Assembly: GCF_011043735.1 (NCBI RefSeq) | Contig: NZ_JAAKGV010000001.1 | Coordinates: 372,001 to 436,000 of the forward strand | Origin: Methylobacterium sp. DB0501 | GTDB lineage: Bacteria; Pseudomonadota; Alphaproteobacteria; Rhizobiales; Beijerinckiaceae | Reading direction: 5' to 3' | DNA: 64,000 nucleotides | In this document: positions 55,156-63,794 of the stretch, piece by piece | Layout: every line of letters begins with the position of its first letter | Numbering within the stretch: position 1 is the stretch's first letter | The notes under the pieces: generated by a model | What the model saw: only the letters and a program-made list of their open reading frames with translations | Told to the model about the DNA's origin: nothing | Database searches by the model: none | Program-made: the position numbers and the translations under genes

Positions 55156-55208
55156 TCGGAGCCTGGTAAGACGCGTCGGTTCGACTTGCTTTCGCCGGAC
55201 CGCCCGCC

Positions 55209-56180
55209 TCACCCCGCCCGGTCCGCCGTATCGATGGTGATCCCGCCGCCCACCACCCGCGACACGCAGGTGCAGAGCTGGGCGTTCGCCGCCTTCTGGG
55301 CCTCGCTGAAGAACACGTCGCGGTGATCGACCGTGCCGTCTGCATCCAGGATCTTCACCGTGCACAGCCCGCACTCGCCGCGCCGGCAATCGTGGATCAT
55401 GGCGATTCCCGCCGCCTCCAGGGCCTCCAGCATGGTCTGGTGGCGCGGGACGACGATCTCCCTCGACAGCCGCGGGATGCGGACGGTGAACGCCTCGGTG
55501 GCGTGGCGGCCGCCGGTGCCGAAGGTCTCGAAGCGCAATCCCTGCGCCGGGCGACCCGATTCCGCCCAGGCCCGGCGGCCCGCCTCCATCATCCCGTAGG
55601 GCCCGCACAGATAGGCCTCGCCGCCGGGGGCGAGGTCCGCGACCGCCGCCGCGAGGTCGATCCGCCCGCCCTCGTCGTCCGTGAACGTCTCGAGCCGGTC
55701 GCCGATCCGCGCGCGCAACCCGTCGGCGAGCGCCAAGTCCCGACGCGTCCGGGCGGCGTAGAGCAGGCGGAACCGGGCGCCGGCCTGATGCAGGGCCAGC
55801 GCCATGGCGTGCAGCGGCGTGATGCCGATGCCGCCGGCGACGAGCAGGTAGCCGGGCCGGCCCGGGGTGAGGCCGAAATGGTTGCGGGGGCCCGAGATGC
55901 TGAGGCGGGCGCCGGGCTCCAGCCCGTGCATGTAGGCCGAGCCGCCGCGGCTGTCGGGCAGACGCTTCACGGCGATGCGGTAGAGCCCGTCGGCGCCGGA
56001 ATCGAGCAGCGAGTAGGAGCGGGTGTCCGGCCGCTCGCCGATCATCACCGCCACCCCGAGATGGCTGCCGGGCGGGGCGGGCGCCCCGGGAGTGGCCGGC
56101 TCGATCTCCAGGAGCCGGATGTCGGGCGTCAGCGCCCGGGCGGCGCGCAGGCGCGCCGGCTGCCAGTCGGTCGCGGCCAT
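55209..56180 (-). CDS. vanB: Vanillate O-demethylase oxidoreductase subunit
   Basis: 323 residues, phthalate dioxygenase reductase-type: FMN/NAD(P) reductase first (SYSLLDSGADGLYRIAVKR, VAGGIGITPLHAMA, LCGPYGMM), then a C-terminal plant-type [2Fe-2S] ferredoxin with cysteines at about 265, 270, 273 and 303 (DCRRGECGLC ... LCTC). It passes electrons from NAD(P)H to the Rieske oxygenase encoded 5 bases upstream. Assignment to vanillate rather than another methoxy or benzoate substrate rests on the gene pair and transporter. Confidence 0.9.
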   Translation of the reverse strand: MAATDWQPARLRAARALTPDIRLLEIEPATPGAPAPPGSHLGVAVMIGERPDTRSYSLLDSGADGLYRIAVKRLPDSRGGSAYMHGLEPGARLSISGPRNHFGLTPGRPGYLLVAGGIGITPLHAMALALHQAGARFRLLYAARTRRDLALADGLRARIGDRLETFTDDEGGRIDLAAAVADLAPGGEAYLCGPYGMMEAGRRAWAESGRPAQGLRFETFGTGGRHATEAFTVRIPRLSREIVVPRHQTMLEALEAAGIAMIHDCRRGECGLCTVKILDADGTVDHRDVFFSEAQKAANAQLCTCVSRVVGGGITIDTADRAG

Positions 56181-56185
56181 GGCGG

Positions 56186-57271
56186 CTACTCCGCCGCGAT
56201 GCCGACGGGCGGAGCGGCCTTGGGGTCCCGGCCCTCCTTCGCCATCATCCCGTCGATCAGGCGGTGGGCCCAGAGCGCGCCGGCATCGATGTTGAGGTTG
56301 TAGAACGGCTGGCGCGGCTGGCGGTCGATCGCCCGCTGCTGGGCCTCCAGCACGTCGTGGTCCTGGTCGTAGACGCCCTTGCCGTCGTTGACGTGGGCAA
56401 GGGTGAGGGACTTCGTCAGCTCCTCGTCGTCGGGGCGCCAGTTGCGCACGAAGTTCCAGAAGTAATGGCAGCTCGTGGCGGTCTCGGGGGTGATGGCCGC
56501 CAGGAAGAAGCCGTTGACTCCTTCCGAGCGGTCGCCCTGGCGGGCGCCCGTGCCGGCGAGCGCCACCCCGACATCGCCCGCCACCACGTTCGGCGCCTCG
56601 AACCGGATGATCTGCCAGCGGTCGACATGGCCGGGCCGCCCCAGGTTCCGCGCCCAGAACGGCGGCGGCTCGATATTCTCCATCCAACGCTCGACCGTGA
56701 CGCACCGGTCGGTGTGGGTCACCTCGAACGGGCTGCGGGTGATCGCGTCGTCGCCGATGCTGCCGGCATGGACGTAGGTCTCGTGGGTGAGGTCCATCAG
56801 GTTGTCGATGACCAGACGGTAATTGCACTTCAGGCTGTAGAAGGTGCCGCCCTCGCCGACCCACGGCGCGTCGCTGTTCCAGTGGAAGTCGGGCACGAGG
56901 TCGGGATCGGCGAGGGCCGGGTCGCCCATCCAGAGCCAGACCAGGCGGTAGCGCTCCACTGCCGGGAAGGCGCGCACGCAGGCCGACGGATTGATGGTCT
57001 CCTGGGCCGGCATGAAGGTGCAGCGGCCGGACGCGTCGAAGACGAGGCCGTGATAGCCGCACATCACCTGGTCGCCCTTGAGGTGGCCGAGCGACAGCGG
57101 GAGCAGGCGGTGCCAGCAGGCATCCTCCAGGGCCGCGACCGCGCCGTCGGTGCGGCGGTACAGCACCACGTCCTTGTCGCAGATCCGGCGCGGCGTCAGC
57201 GCCCGGCCGATCTCGTGGCCCCAGGCGGCGGCGTACCAGGCGTTCAGGGGAAAACCCTTGGGATCCGTCAT
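56186..57271 (-). CDS. vanA: Vanillate O-demethylase oxygenase subunit (Rieske)
   Basis: 361 residues. The Rieske centre is ACWHRLLPLSLG...MCGYHG with Cys52, His54, Cys71 and His74. The mononuclear iron motif is DNLMDLTHETYVHAGSIG with two His, and the start FPLNAWYAAAWGHEIG is typical of VanA. The reaction splits the methoxy group of vanillate to protocatechuate and formaldehyde. In a methylotroph the formaldehyde can feed C1 metabolism (established for the reaction, inferred here). Divergent from an AraC-type regulator. Confidence 0.9.
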   Translation of the reverse strand: MTDPKGFPLNAWYAAAWGHEIGRALTPRRICDKDVVLYRRTDGAVAALEDACWHRLLPLSLGHLKGDQVMCGYHGLVFDASGRCTFMPAQETINPSACVRAFPAVERYRLVWLWMGDPALADPDLVPDFHWNSDAPWVGEGGTFYSLKCNYRLVIDNLMDLTHETYVHAGSIGDDAITRSPFEVTHTDRCVTVERWMENIEPPPFWARNLGRPGHVDRWQIIRFEAPNVVAGDVGVALAGTGARQGDRSEGVNGFFLAAITPETATSCHYFWNFVRNWRPDDEELTKSLTLAHVNDGKGVYDQDHDVLEAQQRAIDRQPRQPFYNLNIDAGALWAHRLIDGMMAKEGRDPKAAPPVGIAAE

Positions 57272-57571
57272 CGTTCTCTCCCTCGTCGTCGTCCGGCCTC
57301 GCGGGTCTTTCGCCGCGCTGGAGGTCCGGTCGTGCGGCGGCCGGCTTGGCCGTATCGGGGCGTTCGGGCGGATCGCCCGAGGGCCGCCGCCGGCGGGCCG
57401 GCCGGTATTGCGCCGCACACAGGTTTCGCGTGCCGGATCAGCAGTTTGGAACTGGTCCGGTTCGATCCTTCGACGCTAGCCGCCGGGCGCCGGCCCGGCC
57501 ATGGACGCGATCCGGAATTTCTTGGACGGATCCGGCGCCCGGCCTTACCCTGCCGGCGGGAGGAGGGGACG
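57272..57571. promoter_or_regulatory. Divergent control region of vanAB and the AraC gene
   Basis: 300 bases. A 12-bp perfect inverted repeat (57482-57493 with 57532-57543) ends 28 bases before the regulator's ATG. It could be an operator for autoregulation or a 5'-UTR hairpin. No standard promoter is evident. The region must also serve vanA, which starts 200 bases away on the other strand. Confidence 0.45.
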
Positions 57572-58474
57572 ATGCCAGCGCAGCGGGAGCGGCCGATCCC
57601 GGTCTTTCGCCTCTACGGCGAGACCGCCGAGGCGACGGTGCCGAGCTTCGTCCATGCCGAGCGGATCGGCTCCAGCGCGGCCCTGCACGATTGGGAGATC
57701 GCGGCCCACCGCCACGGCGCGCTGACGCAGGGGCTGGTCGTCACGCGCGGCCACGGTGCCCTGTCGCTCGATGCCAGGCGCGAGGAGTTCTCCGCGCCCT
57801 GGCTGGTCTGGGTGCCGTCCGGCGTGGTCCACGCCTTCTCGTTCCGGCCCGGCACCGACGGGGTGGTCCTGTCGCTCGCCGACGACTTCCTCGCCGCGGT
57901 GCTCGATCCCGATCCGGAGGCCGCCCGCCTGCGGTCCGCCGCCGAGGCGACGTTCAGCGGAAGGCCCGGCTCGCCGGAGGAGATCGACCTCGACCTCGCC
58001 TCCCTCGTCGAGACCCTGATGCGGGAGGCCGCCGGTGCCCTGCCGGGGGCGGCGAGCGCCGTGGCGGCCCTCGTGAAGCTCCTGGTCGTCGGCGTGCTGC
58101 GGACCCGCGCCGCCCGCTCGATCACCGAGCCGGCGGCGCTCGCGCGCGCCGACCTGCATCGTCGCTTCCGCCGGCTGGTCGAGGCGCATCTGCGCGAGGG
58201 CTGGCCGCTCGCCCGCTTCGCGGCCGCCCTCGGCGTCAGCCCGGACCGGCTGCACGCCGCCTGCACCGAGGCGGTGCGGCGCTCGCCGCAGGGGATCCTG
58301 CACGACCGGCTGATGCTCGAGGCCAAGCGCAGCCTGATCTACACCACGCTGCCGGTCTCGAAGATCGCCTTCGATCTCGGCTTCAACGATCCGGCGTATT
58401 TCTCGCGCTTCTTCGCGGCGCGGGCGGGGTCAAGCCCGGCGGCGTTCCGGCGGATGAGCAGGGGGGAGGGGTGA
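57572..58474 (+). CDS. AraC-family transcriptional regulator (PobR-like)
   Basis: 300 residues. The N-terminal cupin-like sensor domain contains DWEIAAHRHGALTQGLVV and WVPSGVVHAFSF. The C-terminal double helix-turn-helix starts WPLARFAAALGVSPDRLHAACTEAV and ends ISKIAFDLGFNDPAYFSRFF-type (VSKIAFDLGFNDPAYFSRFF is visible). The arrangement resembles PobR-type activators of hydroxybenzoate genes. Divergent from vanA, it is the likely local regulator, sensing vanillate or protocatechuate. A GGAGGAGGGG block lies just upstream of the ATG. Confidence 0.9.
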   Translation: MPAQRERPIPVFRLYGETAEATVPSFVHAERIGSSAALHDWEIAAHRHGALTQGLVVTRGHGALSLDARREEFSAPWLVWVPSGVVHAFSFRPGTDGVVLSLADDFLAAVLDPDPEAARLRSAAEATFSGRPGSPEEIDLDLASLVETLMREAAGALPGAASAVAALVKLLVVGVLRTRAARSITEPAALARADLHRRFRRLVEAHLREGWPLARFAAALGVSPDRLHAACTEAVRRSPQGILHDRLMLEAKRSLIYTTLPVSKIAFDLGFNDPAYFSRFFAARAGSSPAAFRRMSRGEG

Positions 58475-58543
58475 CGGCCTGACAGTCGAGCGGCCGCGAA
58501 AGCGTCGCCGCAAAGCAAGAGGGAATGTCAGGATAAGGAAAAG

Positions 58544-58619
58544 TGGCTCCCCGAGTAGGACTCGAACCTACGACAAGGCGATTAACAGTCGCCTGCTCTA
58601 CCAACTGAGCTATCGGGGA
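58544..58619 (-). tRNA. tRNA-Asn (GTT)
   Basis: 76 nt including encoded CCA. The 7-bp acceptor stem pairs TCCCCGA with TCGGGGA. The D-arm AGCTCAGTTGGTAGAGC, anticodon loop CTGTTAATC with anticodon GTT, and T-arm GTAGGTTCGAGTCCTAC are all intact. tRNA genes are frequent integration sites, but no integrase or repeat of its 3' end is visible nearby. Confidence 0.97.
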
Positions 58620-58741
58620 ACACCGGGCCGCCGCTCGCTGCGAGCGCCGACGGGGGCTTACTAGCCATTCCACCCGCCGGGCGCAAGCCCGGTTTTCGGC
58701 AGCCCGGTTCCAGAATCCCCTGGGCGAGCCGGGTCCGAGGC

Positions 58742-59179
58742 TCAGAGCGCCGGCGGGCAGGCCGGGCCGAACGGGCCGACCGTCAGGTCGCCCTGGCGGG
58801 GGTCGTTGAGCACGAAGGGCTCGGTGCCGCCCCGGCCGAAGCCCATCAGGCCGAGATCGTAGTAGCAGCGATCGATGATCGCCGTGAACGTGTAGCTGTC
58901 CTGCGCCACCGGAGGCCCGACCGGGACGAGGCGCCCGCGCGGGCCCCGGCCTGCGCAATGGGCCGCGATGTCGACCCGGCCCGGCGCCATCATGCGGATC
59001 GAGCGCGAGGAATGCGGCGGGATGCCGACGCTGGGGCCGCCGTTGCGGCTCGCCACCGCGAAGTAGGGCGAGCGGTTGATGACCCGCCGGACGCAGCCGG
59101 CCTCCGCCGCGCCGATGCCGCCGGCGAGCAAGGCCGCCGCCGCAGACCACAGATAGAGCCGCTTCACGCCCGGCCGCAT
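58742..59179 (-). CDS. Small secreted cysteine-containing protein, unknown function
   Basis: 145 residues from ATG 59179, which has GAGAGG seven bases upstream. A signal peptide (LYLWSAAAALLAGGIGAAEA) is followed by GCVRRVINRSPYFAVASRNGG and DRCYYDLGLMGFGRGGTEPF. Cysteines in the mature part (GC, HCAG, DRCYY, PACPP) may form two disulphides. The family is not recognised. It lies alone between the tRNA and the divergent His-rich protein gene. Confidence 0.7.
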   Translation of the reverse strand: MRPGVKRLYLWSAAAALLAGGIGAAEAGCVRRVINRSPYFAVASRNGGPSVGIPPHSSRSIRMMAPGRVDIAAHCAGRGPRGRLVPVGPPVAQDSYTFTAIIDRCYYDLGLMGFGRGGTEPFVLNDPRQGDLTVGPFGPACPPAL

Positions 59180-59420
59180 GGCATACCTCTCTCCACACGC
59201 GAAGGACCGCGTGACACTCACAACCTAACGCGTCGCCGCGCTGCTGCCAGGCTTGAGAGAATACCGAGCATGGCAGGCACCGGGGTTCGGCGGGTCACCG
59301 CAACATGCGCCGCGACACCGGAACGGAACGGCAGAGCTTGGCGTTGAGTTCCGGTCTTCGAGCGGGGCGGCATGTCCGGTGCCGCACCGCGCCACCTGCC
59401 CTCCACCGCCCGGAGCCCCG

Positions 59421-59777
59421 ATGCGCATCCGTTCCCTGCTGCTGGCCCTGTTCCTGCTCACCGGCCTCGGCGGTCTCGCCGGCGCCTCGCCGCTGATGCC
59501 GACCGCCGCCGTCACCACCGCCCTCGACCAGCCGTCCACGGTGGAGACCGTGCGCTGGCGCCGTCACCGGCACTGGCACCGGCGGCACTGGCACCGCCGC
59601 CATTGGCATCGCCGTCACTGGCATCACCGCCGCCACTACCGCCGTCACTGGCATCACCGCCGGCATTACGGGCGCCACTTCCATCACCGCGGCCGCCATC
59701 ACGCGCGCCGTCTGCATTTCAGCCGTCCGGCCGCCCGTCCGGTGCGCTGGATCGAGCCGCGCCAGATCGGACGCTGA
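59421..59777 (+). CDS. Secreted histidine/arginine-rich protein
   Basis: 118 residues. A signal peptide (SLLLALFLLTGLGGLAGA) is followed by a short spacer and then a run of about 50 residues built almost entirely of His, Arg, Trp and Tyr in repeats such as HWHRR and HYRRHWHH (about 47-97). Such tracts bind transition metals or polyanions at the cell envelope. It ends three bases before the penicillin-binding protein gene, so both may be on one transcript. CGGAG is about 6 bases before the ATG. Confidence 0.8.
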   Translation: MRIRSLLLALFLLTGLGGLAGASPLMPTAAVTTALDQPSTVETVRWRRHRHWHRRHWHRRHWHRRHWHHRRHYRRHWHHRRHYGRHFHHRGRHHARRLHFSRPAARPVRWIEPRQIGR

Positions 59778-59780
59778 GCC

Positions 59781-62294
59781 TTGAGCGAACTGCCCCCCGA
59801 ATCCGGCCCCGACGGACGTCCCCGCGACTGGCTCGATCTCGGGGGGACGCCCCGGCCCGCCGCCGGGACGACCGCGCCGCCCGAGGCTCCGGCGCCGCAG
59901 GCCCGGTTCGCCGGGCTCCGCCGTGCCGCGGCCGGGTTCGGCGCCCGCCTCGGCCCGGCCGCTCGCGAGGGCGTCCTGCGGGCGCGGGCGGGCGCCGGCC
60001 GCCTCGCCGCCCATCCCGCCACCCGCCGCGCCGCGGCCGCGACCGCCGCCGCCTGGCGGCCGGCCGCGGCGCTGGCCCGGCGGGTGCCGTGGCTCCGGCT
60101 GACCGGGGCCGCGGCGGCGGTCGTCGTCGGCCTCGTCCTCGCCTATGCGATCTACGCGCTCGCGACCCTGCCGGTGAATGGCGGGCTCACCGTCGAGCCC
60201 ACCGCCTCCGCCCTGGTGGTGCGGGCCGCCGACGGGCAGGCCTTCGCCACCCGCGGCGTCATCAAGGGAGCGAAGCTCGCGCCGAAGGAGGTGCCGCCGG
60301 TCCTCGCCAAGGCGATCGTGGCGATCGAGGACCGCCGCTTCTACGAGCATCACGGCATCGACCTGCGCGGGCTGTTCCGCGCGGCGCTCCGCAATGCCGC
60401 CGCCGGCGGCACCCGCGAGGGCGGATCGACCCTGACCCAGCAGCTCGTCCGCATGAGCTACCTGTCGCAGGACCGCACCCTGAAGCGGAAGGTGCAGGAG
60501 GCGGTTCTGTCGCTGTGGCTCGAATCGCAGCTGCCGAAGGAAGAGATCCTCACCCGCTACCTCAACGCCGCCTATTTCGGCGCCGGCGTCTACGGCGCCG
60601 ACGCCGCGGCGCAGCGCTATTTCGGCAAGCCGGCCAAGGACCTGACCTTGAGCGAGGCCGCCATGCTGGCGGGCCTCGTGCGCGCGCCCTCCCAGCTCGC
60701 CCCCCACCGCAACCTCGATGGCGCGCGAGGCCGCGCCGCCCAGGTGCTCGACGCGATGGTGGAGACCGGCGCGATCACGACGGCGGAGGCCGACGCGGCC
60801 CGGCGTGCGCCCGCCACCGTCCGGGTGCCGACGGAGACGCCGGTCGGCACCAACTACTTCGTCGACAGCGTCGCCGATTCGGTGCGCGGGTTGATCGGCA
60901 CCGGGCCGGCCGACGCCACCGTGCGCACGACCCTGGACCTGACGCTCCAGAACATCGCCGAGAGCGTGATCGCCCGCCGCCTCGACCAGGACGGCGAGCG
61001 CCGCAAGGTCTCGCAGGGAGCCCTGGTGGCGATGGCCCCCGACGGTGCGATCCTGGCGATGGTCGGCGGCCGCGATTACGCCGACAGCCAGTTCAACCGC
61101 GTCACCCAGGCCAAGCGCCAGCCGGGCTCGCTGTTCAAGCTGTTCGTCTACCTCACGGCGCTGCGCGACGGGTACCGGCCCGATTCGACGATGATGGACC
61201 GCCCGACCCAGGTCGGCGAATGGGAGCCCGAAAATTACGGCGGGCGCTATCGCGGCGCCGTCACCCTGCGCACCGCCTTCGCCCACTCGATCAACACCGT
61301 CGCGGTTCAGCTCGCCGAGGCGGTGGGGATTCCGGCGGTGATCGAGACCGCGCGGGGCCTCGGCATCACCTCGGACCTGCCGAACCTGCCGAGCCTCGCT
61401 CTCGGCTCGGCCGAGACCACGCTCCTGGAAATCACCCGCGCCTACGCGGCCGTGGCGGCCGGCGCCGAGAGCCTCGAGCCCTACAGCGTGCGCCAGATCC
61501 TCGCCCGCGAGCAGCCGCTCTATACCCGCCCTCAGACCGCCCCGACTCCCGCCCGCGACCAGGCCGCCCGCACCGCGATGCTCGACCTGCTCAGCGCCGT
61601 GGTCCGGGAAGGCTCGGGCAAGAACGCCCGGGTCTCGGTGCCCGCCGGGGGCAAGACCGGCACCACCCAGGATAGTCGCGACGCCTGGTTCGTGGGCTTC
61701 GCCGGCGACCTCGTGGTCGGCGTCTGGCTCGGCAACGACGACAATTCGCCGATGGCCGGCGTCACCGGCGGCGACATGCCGGCCCTGATCTGGCACGACT
61801 TCGTCACCCAGGCCCTGGCCGCCCGGGCCAAGGCCGCCCGATCGGAAGCGGGCAAGATCGACGCGGGCAAGGTCGAAGCGGGCAAGCCCGAGGCCGCGCG
61901 GTCGGCTCCGGCGCCGCGGCCCGAGGTGGCGAGCGTCGCCGAGCCCGAGGCCGATCCGCGGGCGCGGGATCTGACGGGCCGCGCGGTCCTGCGCGGCAAC
62001 CCGTCGGTGGTCGATACCGGCACCCTCGATTTCGACGGCCGCACGGTGCGGCTCGTCGGGGTCGACGGGCTGTCCGGCCGCAACGCCCGCGAGCTCGGCC
62101 GCTACCTGCGCCGGCGCGACGTCGCCTGCGCGCCGGCGGATGGCGGCGCCTATCGCTGCTCCCTCGACGGGCAGGACCTGTCCGAGCTGATCCTGTTCAA
62201 CGGCGGCGGCCGCGCCAGCGCCGACGCGACGCCGGACCTGCTGGCCGCGGAGGAACAGGCGCGGTCGAACCGGATCGGGATCTGGCGGCGGTGA
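59781..62294 (+). CDS. Class A penicillin-binding protein with C-terminal SNase-like domain
   Basis: 837 residues from TTG 59781; no better start is visible. An Ala/Arg-rich cytoplasmic N-terminus (1-105), then one membrane helix (about 108-128). GT51 transglycosylase follows with catalytic Glu184 in AIEDRRFYEHHGID and GGSTLTQQLVR. The transpeptidase has SxxK (Ser450-Lys453, PGSLFKLF), SxN (Ser503-Asn505) and KTG (625-627). A Lys/Ala/Gly-repeat linker (about 689-706) leads to residues 740-837, which resemble staphylococcal nuclease: VRLVGVDGLSG, GQDLSELILFNGGGRA and AAEEQARSNRIGIW. The nuclease catalytic Arg/Glu positions seem degenerate. It polymerises and crosslinks peptidoglycan; the tail's role is unknown. 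Confidence 0.9.
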   Translation: MSELPPESGPDGRPRDWLDLGGTPRPAAGTTAPPEAPAPQARFAGLRRAAAGFGARLGPAAREGVLRARAGAGRLAAHPATRRAAAATAAAWRPAAALARRVPWLRLTGAAAAVVVGLVLAYAIYALATLPVNGGLTVEPTASALVVRAADGQAFATRGVIKGAKLAPKEVPPVLAKAIVAIEDRRFYEHHGIDLRGLFRAALRNAAAGGTREGGSTLTQQLVRMSYLSQDRTLKRKVQEAVLSLWLESQLPKEEILTRYLNAAYFGAGVYGADAAAQRYFGKPAKDLTLSEAAMLAGLVRAPSQLAPHRNLDGARGRAAQVLDAMVETGAITTAEADAARRAPATVRVPTETPVGTNYFVDSVADSVRGLIGTGPADATVRTTLDLTLQNIAESVIARRLDQDGERRKVSQGALVAMAPDGAILAMVGGRDYADSQFNRVTQAKRQPGSLFKLFVYLTALRDGYRPDSTMMDRPTQVGEWEPENYGGRYRGAVTLRTAFAHSINTVAVQLAEAVGIPAVIETARGLGITSDLPNLPSLALGSAETTLLEITRAYAAVAAGAESLEPYSVRQILAREQPLYTRPQTAPTPARDQAARTAMLDLLSAVVREGSGKNARVSVPAGGKTGTTQDSRDAWFVGFAGDLVVGVWLGNDDNSPMAGVTGGDMPALIWHDFVTQALAARAKAARSEAGKIDAGKVEAGKPEAARSAPAPRPEVASVAEPEADPRARDLTGRAVLRGNPSVVDTGTLDFDGRTVRLVGVDGLSGRNARELGRYLRRRDVACAPADGGAYRCSLDGQDLSELILFNGGGRASADATPDLLAAEEQARSNRIGIWRR

Positions 62295-62342
62295 GCGGCG
62301 AGACGCGCCCCGGTCGGCCGTCGAGCTGAGCTTTCATCGTCC

Positions 62343-63794
62343 TCAACCCCCGCATCGCACCCCCACGACCGTCCCGGCGAACCGCCCGGCGATCGCGCCG
62401 GCGCTGAGCGGGGCGGACTCGCCGGCAGGCGCCGTGGGAGCGTCCGCGCCGAGGAAGCCCGTCAGGGCGTCCGATCCGACGAGCGGATGGGTGAGCGGCG
62501 GCAGCACGCCGGCGACGAGGCGGGGTTGCGCCGGCAGGCGGGCGACGAGGCCGAGGAGGCGGCCGGAGCGGTCGAGGACCGGGGCGCCGGCGGCGCCGGG
62601 CTGGAGCGGGGCGAGCACCCCGCCCGGGGCGATGTCGCCGGGCGTCACGGTCGGGCCGTCCGCGCCCGCCGCGAGCACCAGGGCGCTCTCGCCGGGGCGT
62701 GAGGCGGGAGCGAGGGCGGGCGCCGTTCCGGCGGCGGTGGCGGCGTCGAGGAGTGTGAGGCCGGTGGCCTCGTCGCGCCGCAGGATCCGGGCCGGAGCGC
62801 CGCCGGCCTGCGGGCCTGGGCAGGCGGCGGGCAGCACCGCGACGATCCGGCGGGGGCCGACGGCGAGGCCCGTGCCGGTCGCCGCCTCGCCGACGGGCGG
62901 GCCGGGAGGGGGCGGGGCCGCGGCCGCCGGTCGTGCCGGGGCCGCCGTCGGGGCGTCGCCCGGGAAGGGCACGAAGCTGTTGGCGATGGCGATCACCAGC
63001 CGGTCCATGTCCCGGGCCGAGGCCTTGTCGTAGGACAGGCTGAAGCCGCGCAGGCCCGCCGGGCCGGCGGCGTCGCGGATGTAGAATTTGCCCGAAGGCG
63101 TCTCGCCGGTGACGACGGTGAAGTCGGGGCGCTTGAGGGTGTAGGTCACCTTGCGCTCCGGCGTCGCCGCGGCGCTCTGCGCGAACAGGGCGTCGAGGTC
63201 GGCGGTGCCGGGGGCGAAGGCTCTCGTGTCGAGGGTGATGCGCCCGTCCGGGCTCTGCCAGCGGCTGCCGGCGGGCAGGCGGCTGCGCTTCGGCAGCAGC
63301 CGTTCGGGGATCCCGATGACGAGGCCGGTGGCGGGATCGGCCGCGACGGTGAACCGGGCCGCACGGCGCGCCGCCTCGCCGGCCGCCAGCAGGGCGGCGC
63401 GGGCGGGCTCGTCCAGGATGCCGGTACCCGCGGCGCCGGCCTTCGCGTCCTTGCCGGCATCCTTGGCCTGCCAGGCGCCGATCGCCTCGTAGGTGCGCCG
63501 GCCGAAGGTGCCGGTGACGACGCTGTTGTAGCTGCCCGCCCAGACCAGGGCGTCCTGCACCGCCCGCCGCTCCGCCTCCGGCCGGGCCTCGAAGGCGGCA
63601 CGCGCCGCCTCGAAGGCGGGATCGGGCGCCGCCGGCCCGGCGGGGCGCGGACCCGGGGTCCTCGCGCCCGACGGGGCGCCCGGGCCGGGCGCGCCACTTG
63701 AGGCCGCCCCTTGGGCGACGGCCCCGTCCGGTGCGAGGCTGCAGGCAAGGAGCGGCAGCAGGCCGGCGGCGAGCAGGTGGGCGGGGCGCGGCAT
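62343..63794 (-). CDS. Secreted peptidoglycan-binding/trypsin-like protein
   Basis: 483 residues. Signal peptide HLLAAGLLPLLACSLAPDGAVAQ (a Cys near the cleavage site could make it a lipoprotein). Residues about 60-120 form a peptidoglycan-binding-type helical domain (VQDALVWAGSYNSVVTGTFGRRTYEAIGAWQ). The C-terminal third has a trypsin-fold layout (GLAVGPRRIVAVLPAAC, LTLLDAA, PGAAGAPVLDRSGRLLGLVA), but the nucleophile position reads GAAGAPVL instead of GDSGGP. Protease activity is therefore doubtful. Long Pro/Ala linkers separate the parts. It is convergent with the class A PBP gene. Confidence 0.75.
   Translation of the reverse strand: MPRPAHLLAAGLLPLLACSLAPDGAVAQGAASSGAPGPGAPSGARTPGPRPAGPAAPDPAFEAARAAFEARPEAERRAVQDALVWAGSYNSVVTGTFGRRTYEAIGAWQAKDAGKDAKAGAAGTGILDEPARAALLAAGEAARRAARFTVAADPATGLVIGIPERLLPKRSRLPAGSRWQSPDGRITLDTRAFAPGTADLDALFAQSAAATPERKVTYTLKRPDFTVVTGETPSGKFYIRDAAGPAGLRGFSLSYDKASARDMDRLVIAIANSFVPFPGDAPTAAPARPAAAAPPPPGPPVGEAATGTGLAVGPRRIVAVLPAACPGPQAGGAPARILRRDEATGLTLLDAATAAGTAPALAPASRPGESALVLAAGADGPTVTPGDIAPGGVLAPLQPGAAGAPVLDRSGRLLGLVARLPAQPRLVAGVLPPLTHPLVGSDALTGFLGADAPTAPAGESAPLSAGAIAGRFAGTVVGVRCGG

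Noticed and set aside
58544..58619. tRNA-Asn as an integration site for a genomic island
   Set aside because: No integrase, no direct repeat of the tRNA 3' end and no composition change on either side.
59560..59715. Tandem-looking DNA repeat that might be read as a CRISPR or satellite
   Set aside because: Units are short, imperfect and in frame with a His/Arg-rich protein having a signal peptide; there are no spacers.
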